A stretch of 64,000 bases of DNA from Salinispirillum sp. LH 10-3-1 (GTDB taxonomy: Bacteria > Pseudomonadota > Gammaproteobacteria > Pseudomonadales > Natronospirillaceae): contig NZ_CP101717.1 of NCBI RefSeq assembly GCF_030643825.1, positions 3,183,673-3,247,672 of the forward strand, given 5' to 3'. The translations under genes and the position numbers were made by a program. Shown here one piece after another: positions 54,544 to 63,386 of the stretch; position 1 is the stretch's first letter, and the number at the start of each line of letters is the position of its first letter. Under the pieces are notes generated by a model, which was given only the letters and a program-made list of their open reading frames with translations, was not told the DNA's origin and made no database searches.

Positions 54544-57267
54544 ATGCAACCCAAAGTAAGCACCACCGACACGCTGACCGTCGGGCCAGAAAGCTACCAA
54601 ATTTTTAGTTTGCCAAAGGCAGCGGCAGGCTGGGGCGATATTGATCGCCTACCCTATTCTCTCAAGGTGCTGTTAGAAAACCTGCTGCGCAATTTCGATG
54701 GCGAAACCGTCACCAATGACGACATTCAGGCCGTGGTGGATTGGCAAAAAACCGGCACATCCGAACGCGAGATTGCTTACCGCCCGGCGCGGGTGTTGAT
54801 GCAAGACTTCACCGGCGTACCGGCGGTGGTGGATCTGGCGTCAATGCGGGCCGCAGTAGCCGAATTAGGCGAAGACCCAAACAAGGTAAACCCCTTGTCG
54901 CCGGTCGACTTAGTCATTGATCACTCCGTCATGGTGGACCAATACGCCAGTACGGGCGCCTTTAAAGCCAATGTTGATATAGAAATGCAGCGCAACGGCG
55001 AGCGCTATACGTTCTTGCGGTGGGGGCAGCAGGCCTTCGCGAATTTTCGTGTGGTACCACCAGGCACCGGCATTTGCCACCAAGTGAATTTGGAGTACCT
55101 CGGGCAAACGGTGTGGGCCAGTGAACACAACGGCGTGTTGACCGCTTACCCCGATACCCTAGTCGGCACCGATTCACACACCACCATGATCAATGGCTTG
55201 GGGATTCTGGGCTGGGGGGTCGGCGGTATTGAAGCCGAAGCAGCCATGTTGGGCCAGCCCGTCTCTATGCTGATTCCTGAAGTGGTGGGTTTTGAGCTGA
55301 CCGGCAAATTAACCGAAGGCATTACGGCGACCGATCTGGTGCTGACCGTTACCCAGATGCTGCGTCAGCATGGCGTGGTGGGTAAATTCGTTGAGTTCTA
55401 CGGTGATGGCTTGGCGGATCTACCGCTCGCCGACCGCGCCACCATTGCCAATATGGCACCGGAGTACGGAGCAACCTGTGGTTTCTTCCCGGTGGATGAG
55501 GTCACCCTCGAATACCTGCGGCTGACTGGCCGCGACGACGCGGTGGTGGAGCGCGTGGAGGCCTATTGCAAGGAGCAAGGATTGTGGCGCACGCCCGGTC
55601 ACAAACCCATTTTCACCGCCACACTCAGCTTGGACATGAGCACGGTAGAACCCAGCCTTGCCGGACCCAAACGCCCGCAAGACCGCGTGGCGCTGCGTGA
55701 TATGAAACGGGCGTTCTTAGACTACATGGATTTACAAGGGACACCACTGGACCCCGCCAAGGCCGACTTAATGAACGAGGGCGGCGGGCAGGCGGCGGTC
55801 GGCAACCATTTGACGGCCGGCGAAATCCCTGTGGCATTGGAAGGCGACTCTTTCACGCTAAAACACGGCGCTGTTGTGATTGCCGCCATTACATCCTGCA
55901 CCAACACCTCTAACCCCAGCGTATTAATGGCCGCGGGCCTGCTGGCGAAGAAGGCCGTTGAGCGGGGTTTGGTGCGCCAACCCTGGGTGAAGAGTTCTTT
56001 GGCGCCCGGCTCAAAAGTGGTGACTGAGTATCTGGATGCGGCTGGCTTAACGCCCTATCTGGAAAAGCTCGGTTTTCATCTGGTGGGCTATGGCTGCACC
56101 ACCTGCATCGGGAATTCCGGACCATTAAAAGACCCAATAGAAACCGCCATTCATGACGGTGACTTGGCCGTTGCGTCGGTCTTATCCGGTAATCGCAATT
56201 TTGAAGGGCGCGTGCACCCCTTGGTGAAAACCAACTGGTTGGCGTCACCGCCTTTGGTGGTGGCCTTTGCTTTGGCCGGAACGGTTCGGACGGACCTCAG
56301 TACCGACCCATTAGGTCAGGATGCGCAGGGCAACCCGGTATACCTGAAGGACATCTGGCCGTCACAACAGGAAATCGCCACGGCGGTGGAACAGGTGCGC
56401 ACCACCATGTTTCGCCGGGAGTACGGCGCCGTGTTTGACGGTGACGCCGCATGGCAATCCATCGCGGTGCCAAAAGACAAAACCTACGGCTGGCCGGAGT
56501 CGAGTTACATTCAACAGTCGCCGTTCTTTCAGGGTATGGGGCGCACCCCGGAGCCGGTGCAAGACATCGTCGATGCGCGCATGTTGGCCTTACTCGGCGA
56601 TTCCGTCACCACCGACCACATTTCACCGGCGGGGGCGATCAAGAAAGACAGCCCTGCCGGGCATTTCTTGCAGTCGCTCGGTGTCGTACCGCAAGATTTT
56701 AATTCCTACGGCTCACGGCGCGGCAGTCACGATGTCATGATGCGCGGCACCTTCGCCAATGTGCGCATTCGCAATGAAATGGTGCCCGGCGAGGAAGGAG
56801 GCGTCACGCGCCATATTCCCAGCGGGGATAAGCTGCCCATTTACGATGCCGCCATGCGTTATCAGGAAGCGGGTACGCCTTTGGTGGTGGTAGCGGGGCA
56901 GGAATACGGTACGGGTTCGTCACGCGACTGGGCCGCCAAGGGGACACGCTTGCTCGGCGTACGCGCCGTGCTGACTGAATCGTTTGAACGTATTCACCGT
57001 TCTAATCTGGTCGGCATGGGCATTTTGCCGCTGCAATTCCCGGATGGGGTGACACGCAAAACGCTTGGACTGACCGGGGCAGAAACCTTTACCATACGTG
57101 GCCTAAATGCACTGAAACCGCAACAGGATATCGCCGTCGTCATCACCTTCGAGGACGGTCGGGAAGAGACGCTGTCGGCGCGCTGCCGGATTGATACCGG
57201 CAATGAACTGGCGTACTTCCAGCACGGAGGTATCTTGCATTATGTGTTGCGTAACATGATTAAATAG
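54544..57267 (+). CDS. acnA: Aconitate hydratase AcnA
   Basis: Aconitase A isomerises citrate to isocitrate. The 907-aa protein (E. coli AcnA 891) has [22 protein letters not shown], the [4Fe-4S] ligands in [12 protein letters not shown] and [12 protein letters not shown], and the C-terminal swivel domain with [14 protein letters not shown] and [20 protein letters not shown]. The ATG follows GGAGG. Its stop is 8 bp before the SUI1 gene. Confidence 0.97.
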   Translation: MQPKVSTTDTLTVGPESYQIFSLPKAAAGWGDIDRLPYSLKVLLENLLRNFDGETVTNDDIQAVVDWQKTGTSEREIAYRPARVLMQDFTGVPAVVDLASMRAAVAELGEDPNKVNPLSPVDLVIDHSVMVDQYASTGAFKANVDIEMQRNGERYTFLRWGQQAFANFRVVPPGTGICHQVNLEYLGQTVWASEHNGVLTAYPDTLVGTDSHTTMINGLGILGWGVGGIEAEAAMLGQPVSMLIPEVVGFELTGKLTEGITATDLVLTVTQMLRQHGVVGKFVEFYGDGLADLPLADRATIANMAPEYGATCGFFPVDEVTLEYLRLTGRDDAVVERVEAYCKEQGLWRTPGHKPIFTATLSLDMSTVEPSLAGPKRPQDRVALRDMKRAFLDYMDLQGTPLDPAKADLMNEGGGQAAVGNHLTAGEIPVALEGDSFTLKHGAVVIAAITSCTNTSNPSVLMAAGLLAKKAVERGLVRQPWVKSSLAPGSKVVTEYLDAAGLTPYLEKLGFHLVGYGCTTCIGNSGPLKDPIETAIHDGDLAVASVLSGNRNFEGRVHPLVKTNWLASPPLVVAFALAGTVRTDLSTDPLGQDAQGNPVYLKDIWPSQQEIATAVEQVRTTMFRREYGAVFDGDAAWQSIAVPKDKTYGWPESSYIQQSPFFQGMGRTPEPVQDIVDARMLALLGDSVTTDHISPAGAIKKDSPAGHFLQSLGVVPQDFNSYGSRRGSHDVMMRGTFANVRIRNEMVPGEEGGVTRHIPSGDKLPIYDAAMRYQEAGTPLVVVAGQEYGTGSSRDWAAKGTRLLGVRAVLTESFERIHRSNLVGMGILPLQFPDGVTRKTLGLTGAETFTIRGLNALKPQQDIAVVITFEDGREETLSARCRIDTGNELAYFQHGGILHYVLRNMIK

Positions 57268-57275
57268 AGAGTCCA

Positions 57276-57599
57276 ATGAAGAACAGCCGACTGGTGTACT
57301 CCACCGAAACGGGACGCATCAAGCCTGACGATGACCTAACCACTCCAGCCCCCGCTGGGGATGGTGTGGTGCGCTTGATGCGCGAAACCAAAGGCCGCAA
57401 AGGCAAAGGGGTGACGTTGATCACCGGTGTGCCGTTAGCGGGTGAAGAATTGAAGCAGTTTGCCAAGACACTGAAGCAAAAAGCGAGCGTGGGCGGCAGC
57501 GTGAAAGACGGGGTGATCGAGATTCAAGGCGATCAACGCGACCTGCTGCTGCCGCTGCTACAAGCACAAGGTTGGACGGTGAAGAAGGCGGGTGGTTAG
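57276..57599 (+). CDS. yciH: SUI1/YciH-family translation factor
   Basis: The 107-aa protein starts MKNSRLVYSTETGRIKPDD, followed by the SUI1 fold core VVRLMRETKGRKGKGVTLITGV and LKQKASVGGSVKDGVIEIQGDQR. YciH resembles eukaryotic eIF1 and affects translation start selection in E. coli. It is likely cotranscribed with acnA and ends 20 bp before the REP-like hairpin. Confidence 0.93.
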   Translation: MKNSRLVYSTETGRIKPDDDLTTPAPAGDGVVRLMRETKGRKGKGVTLITGVPLAGEELKQFAKTLKQKASVGGSVKDGVIEIQGDQRDLLLPLLQAQGWTVKKAGG

Positions 57600-57619
57600 T
57601 CGTAGAGAAAACCGTTACC

Positions 57620-57671
57620 GTAGGAGCGCAGCCCTCTGCGCGAAAGTTCGGCCAGAGGGCTGGCCTCCTAC
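57620..57671. repeat. REP-like 52-bp palindromic repeat, copy 2
   Basis: Same length and design as the copy at 4657-4708: outer stem GTAGGAG/CTCCTAC and middle stem GCCCTCTG/CAGAGGGC, both perfect here. It lies between two convergent genes and overlaps the pdxJ stop codon (57668-57670), which is supplied by the repeat. It probably ends both transcripts. Confidence 0.8.
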
Positions 57672-58405
57672 CGGCCGCGCTGCAATATGTTCACATACCG
57701 CTTAATGGTTTCCGCAAAGCCCAACTGCAGCGCTTCCACCGTCAACGCATGACCGATCGACACCTCGGCGACATTACCGCGCGCGACAAAATTACCCAAA
57801 TTGTCGAGGTCCAGATCGTGCCCGGCGTTCACCGTCATCCCTAACGACAACGCCAGGTCCGCGCACTGCATGTATTGTTCGAGCAGCGGTTCATAGTTGT
57901 TCAACGCAAAGGCCTCGGCATAGGCTTCGGTGTACAACTCGATGCGATCCGTTCCGGTATCGGCGGCGCGGCGCACCTGCTCTAAGTCCGGGTCCACAAA
58001 CAAGCTGGTGCGAATACCAGCACTCTGACACTGGGCGATTAAGGGCTTTAGGCGCTCGCCGTGTTGGTGCAAATCCCAACCGTGGTCAGACGTAATCTGA
58101 TTCGGGTCATCAGGCACCAGCGTAAATTGGTCGGGTTTCTCGGCCAGTACGTGTGCCACCAATGTATCGTCTGGGTAACCTTCCACATTCAACTCTTTGC
58201 CGTCAAAGCGGCGCACCACCGCTTTTAGATCAGCGATGTCTTGGTAGGTAGCGTGGCGCTGATCCGGACGTGGATGGATGGTGAGGCCAATGGCACCGCC
58301 ACTGAGTGCCATCTCACCAAACTCGGTAATGGCGGGAAAATTACGTCCGCGGGCATTGCGAACCAAGGCAATTTTATTCAGGTTCACACTCAACTGGGTG
58401 GTCAT
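57668..58405 (-). CDS. pdxJ: Pyridoxine 5'-phosphate synthase PdxJ
   Basis: PdxJ joins 1-deoxyxylulose 5-phosphate and 3-amino-2-oxopropyl phosphate to make the vitamin B6 ring. The 245-aa TIM barrel shows VNLNKIALVRNARG, IGLTIHPRPDQRHATYQD, IRTSLFVDPD, DRIELYTEAYAEAF and VNAGHDLDLDNLG, the PdxJ pattern in a divergent version. The ATG at 58405 fits the family. Its last codons and stop lie in a REP-like repeat, so the natural C-terminus may have been altered slightly. Confidence 0.92.
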   Translation of the reverse strand: MTTQLSVNLNKIALVRNARGRNFPAITEFGEMALSGGAIGLTIHPRPDQRHATYQDIADLKAVVRRFDGKELNVEGYPDDTLVAHVLAEKPDQFTLVPDDPNQITSDHGWDLHQHGERLKPLIAQCQSAGIRTSLFVDPDLEQVRRAADTGTDRIELYTEAYAEAFALNNYEPLLEQYMQCADLALSLGMTVNAGHDLDLDNLGNFVARGNVAEVSIGHALTVEALQLGFAETIKRYVNILQRGR

Positions 58406-58558
58406 TTCAATGGGCACTCTGCAATCGTAAATAATGCTGGCAGTATAAAGCAGCGCAGCCGGAAACCCCAGTGACTGCCGACATCGGGTAAATATTTCAC
58501 CTAGGGTCTGGCGTCACTGACAATAAAGGATACACTCTGCGCTTCGCTCTTTTCGCGC

Positions 58559-59260
58559 ATGACACAAGGCAAGACAAACCACTTTATGGCACTGGCTTCA
58601 ATATTCGACCGACGACCACCTGATGACTCTTTGGAGACCATCGCGTACGACGTTGAGCGTCAGGGTTACGCGGTTATGCCAGATTTCATCACGGCCGTCG
58701 AAGTGGACGCCTTATTGCAGGTTTTCCACGGACTGCGCCAGCATGAAGATGCCTTACAGCCGGCAGGTATTGGTCGTGGTGATGACTACCAAACCAATAA
58801 TTTTGTGCGCCAAGACTGGATCCATTGGATTGATGGCACGACGGCGCCCACGCAATTGTTCTTGGATCGCATGCGCGATTTGCAAGTCACCCTGAATCGA
58901 CGACTCTTCATGGGGTTGTTTGATTATGAAGCGCATTTTGCCCTCTATCCGGAGGGTGCCTTTTACAAAAAACACATCGATGCCTTTCAAGGTCATAGCA
59001 ACCGTCGACTGTCGACCGTGCTCTATTTAAACTATGACTGGCAGCCGACCGATGGAGGCGAGCTACGCTGCTACGACCCCGATGAGCCTAACCAGGTATT
59101 GTTCGACCTCCCGCCCGCTGCCGGTACATTGGTAGTATTTGAGAGTGAGCGATTCTGGCACGAAGTCCTTCCTGCCAAGCGACGACGCTTTTCTGTCGCC
59201 GGTTGGTTCCGTATTAACACCAGTACCAGTAGCCGCGTTGATCCGCCGCACTGGTATTAA
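58559..59260 (+). CDS. Fe(II)/2-oxoglutarate dioxygenase, prolyl-4-hydroxylase-like
   Basis: The 233-aa protein has the double-stranded beta-helix oxygenase fold with iron ligands His139 and Asp141 (YKKHIDAF) and His201 (RFWHEVLP), and the 2-oxoglutarate-binding basic residue near Arg210. LYLNYDWQPTDGGELRCYDP is the P4Hc signature region. Substrate unknown; soluble. It is followed 8 bp later by a second 2-oxoglutarate enzyme of another family. Confidence 0.87.
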   Translation: MTQGKTNHFMALASIFDRRPPDDSLETIAYDVERQGYAVMPDFITAVEVDALLQVFHGLRQHEDALQPAGIGRGDDYQTNNFVRQDWIHWIDGTTAPTQLFLDRMRDLQVTLNRRLFMGLFDYEAHFALYPEGAFYKKHIDAFQGHSNRRLSTVLYLNYDWQPTDGGELRCYDPDEPNQVLFDLPPAAGTLVVFESERFWHEVLPAKRRRFSVAGWFRINTSTSSRVDPPHWY

Positions 59261-59268
59261 GAGTGGCA

Positions 59269-60060
59269 ATGACAATGGCAATAAAAGCACAACCGCTTCC
59301 GGTATTAACGGAAGAGCAACTGCACCAGTTCCACGCAAAAGGCTATTTAGTCTTAGAGAGCTTCGCCCCGGCTGCACTGTGTGAGGAACTGCAGCACATT
59401 ACGCAGGAACACCTAGCGGCCGCCATTGAGCCGCTGGAATACGAAGCCGATGTCGGCTATCCCGGCGCACCGGATTCACTGGAGGCCCCTGGCGGCCGAA
59501 CAGTGCGGCGCTTGCGTGGTGCATACCAGCGTCACCCAAGCTTACGCGGCTGGGCAAAGTATCGTCCTTTGGTGGCCGTGCTGCGGCAATTGCTGCAAGA
59601 GCCGCCTTGCCTCACACAAGCGCATCATAATTGTGTGATGACCAAGCATCCTGATTATGGTACCGCTACAGACTGGCATCGCGACATACGCTACTGGTCT
59701 TTTTTAAAGCCTGATTTGATTTCCGTTTGGTTGTCTTTAGGTGCAGAGAATGCGCAGAACGGCGGGCTAAAATTCATTCCCGGATCACACCGCATGGCCA
59801 TATCGCCAGATCAACTGGACGATCTAGATTTTCTGCGCCCGGATGTGGAAGAAAACCAAGAGCTGTTCGCACAAGGTGTCGAACTGACGTTAGCTGCAGG
59901 TGATGTCGTACTGTTTCACAGCGGCCTGTTTCATGCTGCTGGCGCAAACCAGAGCGACCAAGTGAAAACTTCGGTGGTCTTTGCTTACCACGGCCATTCG
60001 AATCGGCCCATTCCCGGAACACGGTCGGCGCACAGCAGTACGGTTTTTCTCGCCAACTGA
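59269..60060 (+). CDS. Phytanoyl-CoA dioxygenase (PhyH) family oxygenase
   Basis: The 263-aa PhyH-type enzyme has His-x-Asp in TDWHRDIRYW, the distal His in HSGLFHAAGAN, and LKFIPGSHRMAI with FAYHGHSNRPIPG near the C-terminus. Family members hydroxylate acyl-CoAs, ectoine or small metabolites with 2-oxoglutarate and O2. I chose the ATG at 59269 after AAGAGTGG. The pair of unrelated oxygenases in one operon suggests successive hydroxylations, or a shared signal. Confidence 0.87.
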   Translation: MTMAIKAQPLPVLTEEQLHQFHAKGYLVLESFAPAALCEELQHITQEHLAAAIEPLEYEADVGYPGAPDSLEAPGGRTVRRLRGAYQRHPSLRGWAKYRPLVAVLRQLLQEPPCLTQAHHNCVMTKHPDYGTATDWHRDIRYWSFLKPDLISVWLSLGAENAQNGGLKFIPGSHRMAISPDQLDDLDFLRPDVEENQELFAQGVELTLAAGDVVLFHSGLFHAAGANQSDQVKTSVVFAYHGHSNRPIPGTRSAHSSTVFLAN

Positions 60061-60137
60061 CCGCAAGCAGCGTTCGGATTTTGAACATATTTAGGTTATA
60101 GTTGAGCAGAATGTGATCAACGGATGACGCCTAAACC

Positions 60138-61115
60138 GTGACCTCAATTCATTCCGAGCTATTTCCACGCAGGGTTTCTATCCTGTTTCATATCGTGGCT
60201 ATTCTACCCTTGGGCGGCTTTATGCTGTACCACTGGTTCTGGGGTAGCCAACCGCTCAGCCTTTTCCTCTTGGTTGCTTTAAGCACAGTGGTGATGTCGC
60301 TGGTGCAAGAGGTCCGTTATCGCGACAGCTTGCCGTATCGGCAAATGTTTGTCCTGACCTGCTCGGCCGCCATCGTCTATGCCTGCTATCAAGTCGGTTT
60401 GCGCGGCCTGATTTACGCCTTCCCCATGGCTTCCGTGTTCTTTTTTACCTTTCGCCTGTCACACGGCATGATCACCGGCACACTGTTTTCCACCGCCTGC
60501 TTAGTGGCGGCAATGAATATCGAAGAGCCTGTCTTGGTGTTTCGCTTTGCCATTGGCATCACCATTTGCATGATCTTCGCTGCCATTTTTGCCTTCATTG
60601 TACAACGGCAGAAAGACGACCTAGCACGACAGGCGTCAACCGACGCTCTAACCGGCGCGCTAAACCGCAAGTTATTACCTGAAAAGCTGGAAAGCAACGT
60701 TCAATTGAGTCGACGCAACGGAACGCCCGTTAGCCTGCTCTTGATCGATCTTGATCACTTTAAGATGGTAAATGACCAATATGGCCACTTAGTGGGTGAC
60801 CAAGTTCTGATTGACTTTGCAGCCTTGGTGACAGGTCGCATTCGCACTTACGACAATTTTTTCCGTTTCGGTGGGGAAGAGTTTCTGGTGTTACTGCCCC
60901 AAACCTCAACGAAGGACGCCGCCGTGCTAGCGGAGTCCATACGCTGCTTGATTCAGGACGCCTCCTTCAATAATCAAATTCGTCTAACCTGCAGTATTGG
61001 CGTGAGCCAATGGCAACCCGACGACTCCATAGAGAGTTGGCTTAAAGCCTGCGACAACGCCCTCTACGAAGCCAAAACACAAGGCCGCAACCGCGTTGCC
61101 TTACGCCCGATCTAG
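60138..61115 (+). CDS. Membrane diguanylate cyclase (GGDEF)
   Basis: The 325-aa protein has about five to six N-terminal membrane helices (residues 12-155) and a GGDEF domain with the active GGEEF in FRFGGEEFLVLLPQ. LLLIDLDHFKMVNDQYGHLVGDQVL and SIGVSQWQP are also present. It makes c-di-GMP and promotes sessile growth. The start is GTG at 60138. It is 77 bp after the PhyH gene, so cotranscription is possible. Confidence 0.93.
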   Translation: MTSIHSELFPRRVSILFHIVAILPLGGFMLYHWFWGSQPLSLFLLVALSTVVMSLVQEVRYRDSLPYRQMFVLTCSAAIVYACYQVGLRGLIYAFPMASVFFFTFRLSHGMITGTLFSTACLVAAMNIEEPVLVFRFAIGITICMIFAAIFAFIVQRQKDDLARQASTDALTGALNRKLLPEKLESNVQLSRRNGTPVSLLLIDLDHFKMVNDQYGHLVGDQVLIDFAALVTGRIRTYDNFFRFGGEEFLVLLPQTSTKDAAVLAESIRCLIQDASFNNQIRLTCSIGVSQWQPDDSIESWLKACDNALYEAKTQGRNRVALRPI

Positions 61116-61121
61116 ATCTGC

Positions 61122-61733
61122 TTAAATGAAGATCAAGGCCACTGACGCCACCGTTAAGCTGGCCAGTGTACCGTTGAACCACAGTCGAGCACGGTCGCTG
61201 CGCAAAAGCTTGACCACCTCTTGACCCAGGAGCGCCCAGAACGAGCACGCAGGGAAAGACACCACGAAATAAGCCACGATGACCGCCGCCGACGACCAGA
61301 TATGCAGCGGTGGCGGGAGACTAAATGCCGCTAATGCAGTGAGCACCATGGTCCATGCTTTGGGGTTCACCCATTGAAACGCCGCCGCCTGCCAAAAGCT
61401 GAGTGGCTTGGCATCCTTGGCCAAGTCCTCATTACGCTGTAATTGTACCCGACCGGCCCGATATATCTTCCACGCCAGAAACAGCAGATAGGCTGAACCG
61501 ACTATTTTTAGTAGGGTGTAGAGCATTGGCCACATCTCAAACACCACCCCCAACCCAAGCGCCACCACAATGGCCATAAAGGAGAACCCAAAGGCGATAC
61601 CCAACAAATGAGGCACTGTCCGGCGAAAGCCGAAGTTCGCACCACTGGCTGTTAGCATAATGTTGTTAGGCCCCGGCGTGATGGTAGCGACAAAGGTAAA
61701 GAGCAATAACGACAATACGTAGGTGGCGTCCAT
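61122..61733 (-). CDS. LysE-family amino acid exporter
   Basis: The 203-aa protein has six membrane helices with the LysE/RhtB N-terminal motif FTFVATITPGPNNIMLTASGANFG and ALGLGVVFEMWPMLYTLLKIVGSAYLLFLAWKIY. It should export an amino acid or related compound. It is divergent from the MocR regulator gene, which probably controls it; 28-bp-spaced repeats lie between. Confidence 0.92.
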   Translation of the reverse strand: MDATYVLSLLLFTFVATITPGPNNIMLTASGANFGFRRTVPHLLGIAFGFSFMAIVVALGLGVVFEMWPMLYTLLKIVGSAYLLFLAWKIYRAGRVQLQRNEDLAKDAKPLSFWQAAAFQWVNPKAWTMVLTALAAFSLPPPLHIWSSAAVIVAYFVVSFPACSFWALLGQEVVKLLRSDRARLWFNGTLASLTVASVALIFI

Positions 61734-61791
61734 TCAATCTCTCACTGTGCATTGGGGGCATATCGTATGGGTACAATATGATGTAATTAGT

Positions 61792-61829
61792 CGTCTTTAA
61801 CGAATACAATTGATAATATCGTCCTTAAC
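61792..61829. promoter_or_regulatory. Direct-repeat operator between LysE and MocR genes
   Basis: CGTCTTTAAC (61792-61801) and CGTCCTTAAC (61820-61829) differ at one base and are 28 bp apart, on one DNA face over about 2.7 turns. MocR regulators bind paired direct repeats, so this is a likely site for the adjacent regulator. Confidence 0.6.
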
Positions 61830-61856
61830 TAATAGTGCAATGAGATTTTTGTCCCT

Positions 61857-63254
61857 ATGACAATCTGGAACCCGAGCGCGCTGAACCTCGCCAAACCCAA
61901 GTATCAAGCCCTCGCCGATGCCATCGCCGACGCGATAGCGGAAGGCGAACTCGGCCCCGGCAGCCGCTTGCCAGCCCAACGCTTGCTGGCTGATCGGCTC
62001 GGGGTAACTGTGGGTACCATTACACGCGCTTACGCCGAAGCTGAACGGCGCGGCTTGCTGGTAGCCACCGTTGGCTCCGGCACCTATGTGCGTGAAAAAG
62101 CGCAAAGCGAAGGCTTCCAGATTCAGGAGCGGTCATCGTCGATGCTCGACCTCGGCTTTACTTTGGCCGTAGAGAAGGGGCAAACGAGCCTATTAGGTGA
62201 CCACTTACGCAACATTGCCGACACCCCAGAACTGCTCAATGCCTTGCTCGATTACGTGCCCGAGACGGGCTTGGCCCCGCATCGTGCAGCGGCCCAGACA
62301 TGGCTCGCTGAAGAAGGCATTCATCGCCATACCGACGACATACTTTGGTGTCATGGTGGTCAGAACGCCTTGTTTACTTGCCTGCATGCGCTCTGTGAGA
62401 GCGGCGATACGGTACTCAGCGACGGCATCACCTACAGCGGCTTCATCCTCGCAGCACGCTATCTGCATTGTCGCCATGTCGGGTTGCCGATGGACAACGA
62501 AGGTTTGATACCCCATGAGCTGCGCATTGCCTGTGAGCGCTATCGACCACGCGTACTGTACTTGATGCCGCAATTGCATAACCCGACGGGCGTTCAGATG
62601 TCGGACACACGCAAGCGTGAGCTGTTGGCCATTTGCGCCCAATACGACGTGATGGTCATTGAGGATAATGTGCAAACCGCTTTGCTGTCGGACAAGCCCA
62701 CGCCCATGGTCGCCATAGCACCAGACCAAGTGGTGGTCTTGAGCAGTTGCTCTAAGGCCATGGTGGGCGGCTTACGTACCGGCTTCTTAGTGCCGCCACC
62801 GGCGTGGCGTGACCGCTTTCGTATGGCCTTACGCGTCAGCAGCTGGATGGTAGCGCCCTTGTTGGCCGAATTGACCAGTCGCTGGATCAGAGATCCGCAA
62901 CGCCCGGAGATCATGCGTGCCCAGCGCGCCGACGTGGTCGCACGCCAAGCGCTTGCCCAGCAAATTTTAGGGCACCATGGCTATCGCGCCCACCCTGAAG
63001 CACTGCACGGCTGGCTGCCGATGACCGGACAATGGCGAGCCGTCGAGTTTGCCCAGCTCATGGCCAGCGAAGGCGTCGCGGTTAAACCGGCCGAGGTATT
63101 TGCGGTCGGTCAATTTGCGGCACCCCAAGCGCTGCGCCTGTGCATTGGTGCGCCCCTAACGCACGCGCAACTCACCACTGCCCTACAAACCATTGCCACA
63201 GCCCTGCAAGCACCCTCGGCGGACGCGCACTGGCTCAATCAAGGGACTATTTAA
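61857..63254 (+). CDS. MocR-type regulator (GntR winged helix plus aminotransferase domain)
   Basis: The 465-aa protein has a GntR winged helix (residues 12-80: YQALADAIADAIAEGELGPG, LPAQRLLADRLGVTVGTITR) followed by a fold-type I aminotransferase domain with the PLP lysine in VVLSSCSKAMVGGLRTGFLVP. MocR proteins sense PLP-bound amino compounds and regulate divergent transport or metabolic genes. The LysE exporter next to it is the expected target. An intrinsic terminator follows. Confidence 0.93.
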   Translation: MTIWNPSALNLAKPKYQALADAIADAIAEGELGPGSRLPAQRLLADRLGVTVGTITRAYAEAERRGLLVATVGSGTYVREKAQSEGFQIQERSSSMLDLGFTLAVEKGQTSLLGDHLRNIADTPELLNALLDYVPETGLAPHRAAAQTWLAEEGIHRHTDDILWCHGGQNALFTCLHALCESGDTVLSDGITYSGFILAARYLHCRHVGLPMDNEGLIPHELRIACERYRPRVLYLMPQLHNPTGVQMSDTRKRELLAICAQYDVMVIEDNVQTALLSDKPTPMVAIAPDQVVVLSSCSKAMVGGLRTGFLVPPPAWRDRFRMALRVSSWMVAPLLAELTSRWIRDPQRPEIMRAQRADVVARQALAQQILGHHGYRAHPEALHGWLPMTGQWRAVEFAQLMASEGVAVKPAEVFAVGQFAAPQALRLCIGAPLTHAQLTTALQTIATALQAPSADAHWLNQGTI

Positions 63255-63280
63255 CATACCCATTTAACAGAACTGTGTAA

Positions 63281-63307
63281 CGGCGCTATTTAAAGTGCCG
63301 CCTTTTT
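63281..63307 (+). terminator. Rho-independent terminator after the MocR gene
   Basis: CGGCGCT-ATTTAA-AGTGCCG, a 7-bp stem with one G-U pair, followed by CCTTTTT. It is 27 bp after the stop. Confidence 0.8.
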
Positions 63308-63386
63308 ACTATGCTGACGCCTGTAGGCCGTTCCAAGATGCGCCACAGAACACTTTAAGCCCAAAAGACCAAGATGGATCTGAATC

